From assembly GCF_030814315.1 (NCBI RefSeq), contig NZ_JAUSUV010000008.1:62001-126000 (forward strand): DNA of 64,000 bases. The letters are read 5' to 3'. Below, in pieces: positions 63,741 through 64,000 of the stretch; position 1 is the stretch's first letter, and each line of letters starts with the position of its first letter. This DNA is from Croceifilum oryzae. GTDB taxonomy: Bacteria > Bacillota > Bacilli > Thermoactinomycetales > Thermoactinomycetaceae. A model generated the notes under the pieces. That model had not been told where the DNA came from. It was given only the letters and a program-made list of their open reading frames with translations, and searched no databases. The translations under genes and the position numbers were made by a program.

Positions 63741-63971
63741 ATGACAAAAGATAAGCAGAGATGGAGAAATAAAGGGTTATGGGTGAGTCTACTAGCAGTC
63801 ATTCCAGTTGTGCTGGAAGCGTCAGGAGTTAGTTTACTACCTAACCAACTAGAGGCAGGAAAAGAAGCTGTAATGTCTTGCCTTGGACTTCTTGTTGTTT
63901 TGGGTGTTTTAAGTGACCCGACCACTCAAAACACGGGTTTTCTAGATGATCAAAAAAGGGAGGACAACTAA
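63741..63971 (+). CDS. Phage holin
   Basis: This 76-residue protein reads MTKDKQRWRNKGLWVSLLAVIPVVLEASGV, then EAGKEAVMSCLGLLVVLGVLSDPTTQNTGFLDD. Two membrane segments with short charged ends resemble the phi-LC3 holin group. I use ATG 63741, which follows AGAGAGGG. It forms holes for endolysin release. Confidence 0.85.
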   Translation: MTKDKQRWRNKGLWVSLLAVIPVVLEASGVSLLPNQLEAGKEAVMSCLGLLVVLGVLSDPTTQNTGFLDDQKREDN

Positions 63972-63972
63972 T

Positions 63973-64000
63973 ATGTCATACTTGATAGCACTCGATGATG
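63973..64000 (+). CDS. Probable N-acetylmuramoyl-L-alanine amidase endolysin, N-terminus only (cut by window)
   Basis: GGGAGGACAAC leads to ATG 63973 reading MSYLIALDD. This fits the start of amidase_3 type endolysins (ALDDGHG), but only nine residues are inside the window. Position after holin supports it. Confidence 0.5.

Overview
The window is a chromosomal segment from a spore-forming member of the Bacillales (Bacillota). This is shown by the classic replication-origin gene order rpmH-dnaA-dnaN-rlbA-recF-remB-gyrB-gyrA-yaaC-guaB-dacA-pdxST-serS, a noc/soj partition locus, a T-box in front of serS, and a small acid-soluble spore protein gene. Placement in the Thermoactinomycetaceae is possible but is only my guess. 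It has not been checked by any search.

Region 1 (1-12.6 kb) is the leftward origin arm: soj(parA), noc, rsmG, mnmG, mnmE, yidC, yidD, rnpA and rpmH on the minus strand. Two things break the usual order. First, soj is split inside its Walker A codons by a 1,790-bp group II intron. The intron's maturase-like ORF has kept the maturase domain X but shows none of the reverse-transcriptase catalytic motifs. Second, between noc and rsmG sit two plus-strand genes: a ParM/StbA-type actin-like ATPase, and a 560-residue acidic, low-complexity protein. A pair of ~70-bp imperfect direct repeats lies between them, and a perfect parS palindrome lies on the noc side.

Region 2 (12.6-14.8 kb) is oriC: DnaA-box clusters on both sides of dnaA, with DnaA-trio triplets and an AT-rich unwinding region before dnaN. 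Region 3 (14.8-29.3 kb) is the conserved rightward arm. A near-consensus Noc-binding site lies inside serS.

Region 4 (29.4-64 kb, running off the window) is a temperate siphophage-type prophage next to tRNA-Ser(UGA). Its order is integrase; a CI/Cro-like switch; early genes (HTH, Gam-like, Rha antirepressor, Sak4-like ATPase, DUF669 protein, SF2 helicase, PrimPol-helicase); a putative replication origin built from nested inverted repeats; a PDDEXK-like nuclease; a sigma-like late regulator; a ParB-methyltransferase; TerS/TerL; a portal-MuF fusion; prohead protease; HK97 capsid; connectors; tail tube; frameshifted tail chaperones; tape measure; Dit; Tal; a fibre-like protein; XhlA-like and holin-like lysis proteins; and the start of a probable amidase endolysin.

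Several genes run against the phage transcription: a 518-residue zinc-ribbon/lysine-tail protein, a membrane-anchored protein between the capsid and connector genes, and four small genes between TerS and TerL. Three of those four each have their own copy of a ~95-bp promoter cassette. That cassette carries the same operator core found at the repressor gene, which points to a prophage regulon of accessory genes. This is the most system-like novelty in the phage half. The chromosomal ParM-like/acidic-protein locus and the intron-split soj with its catalytically dead maturase are the main novelties in the host half.
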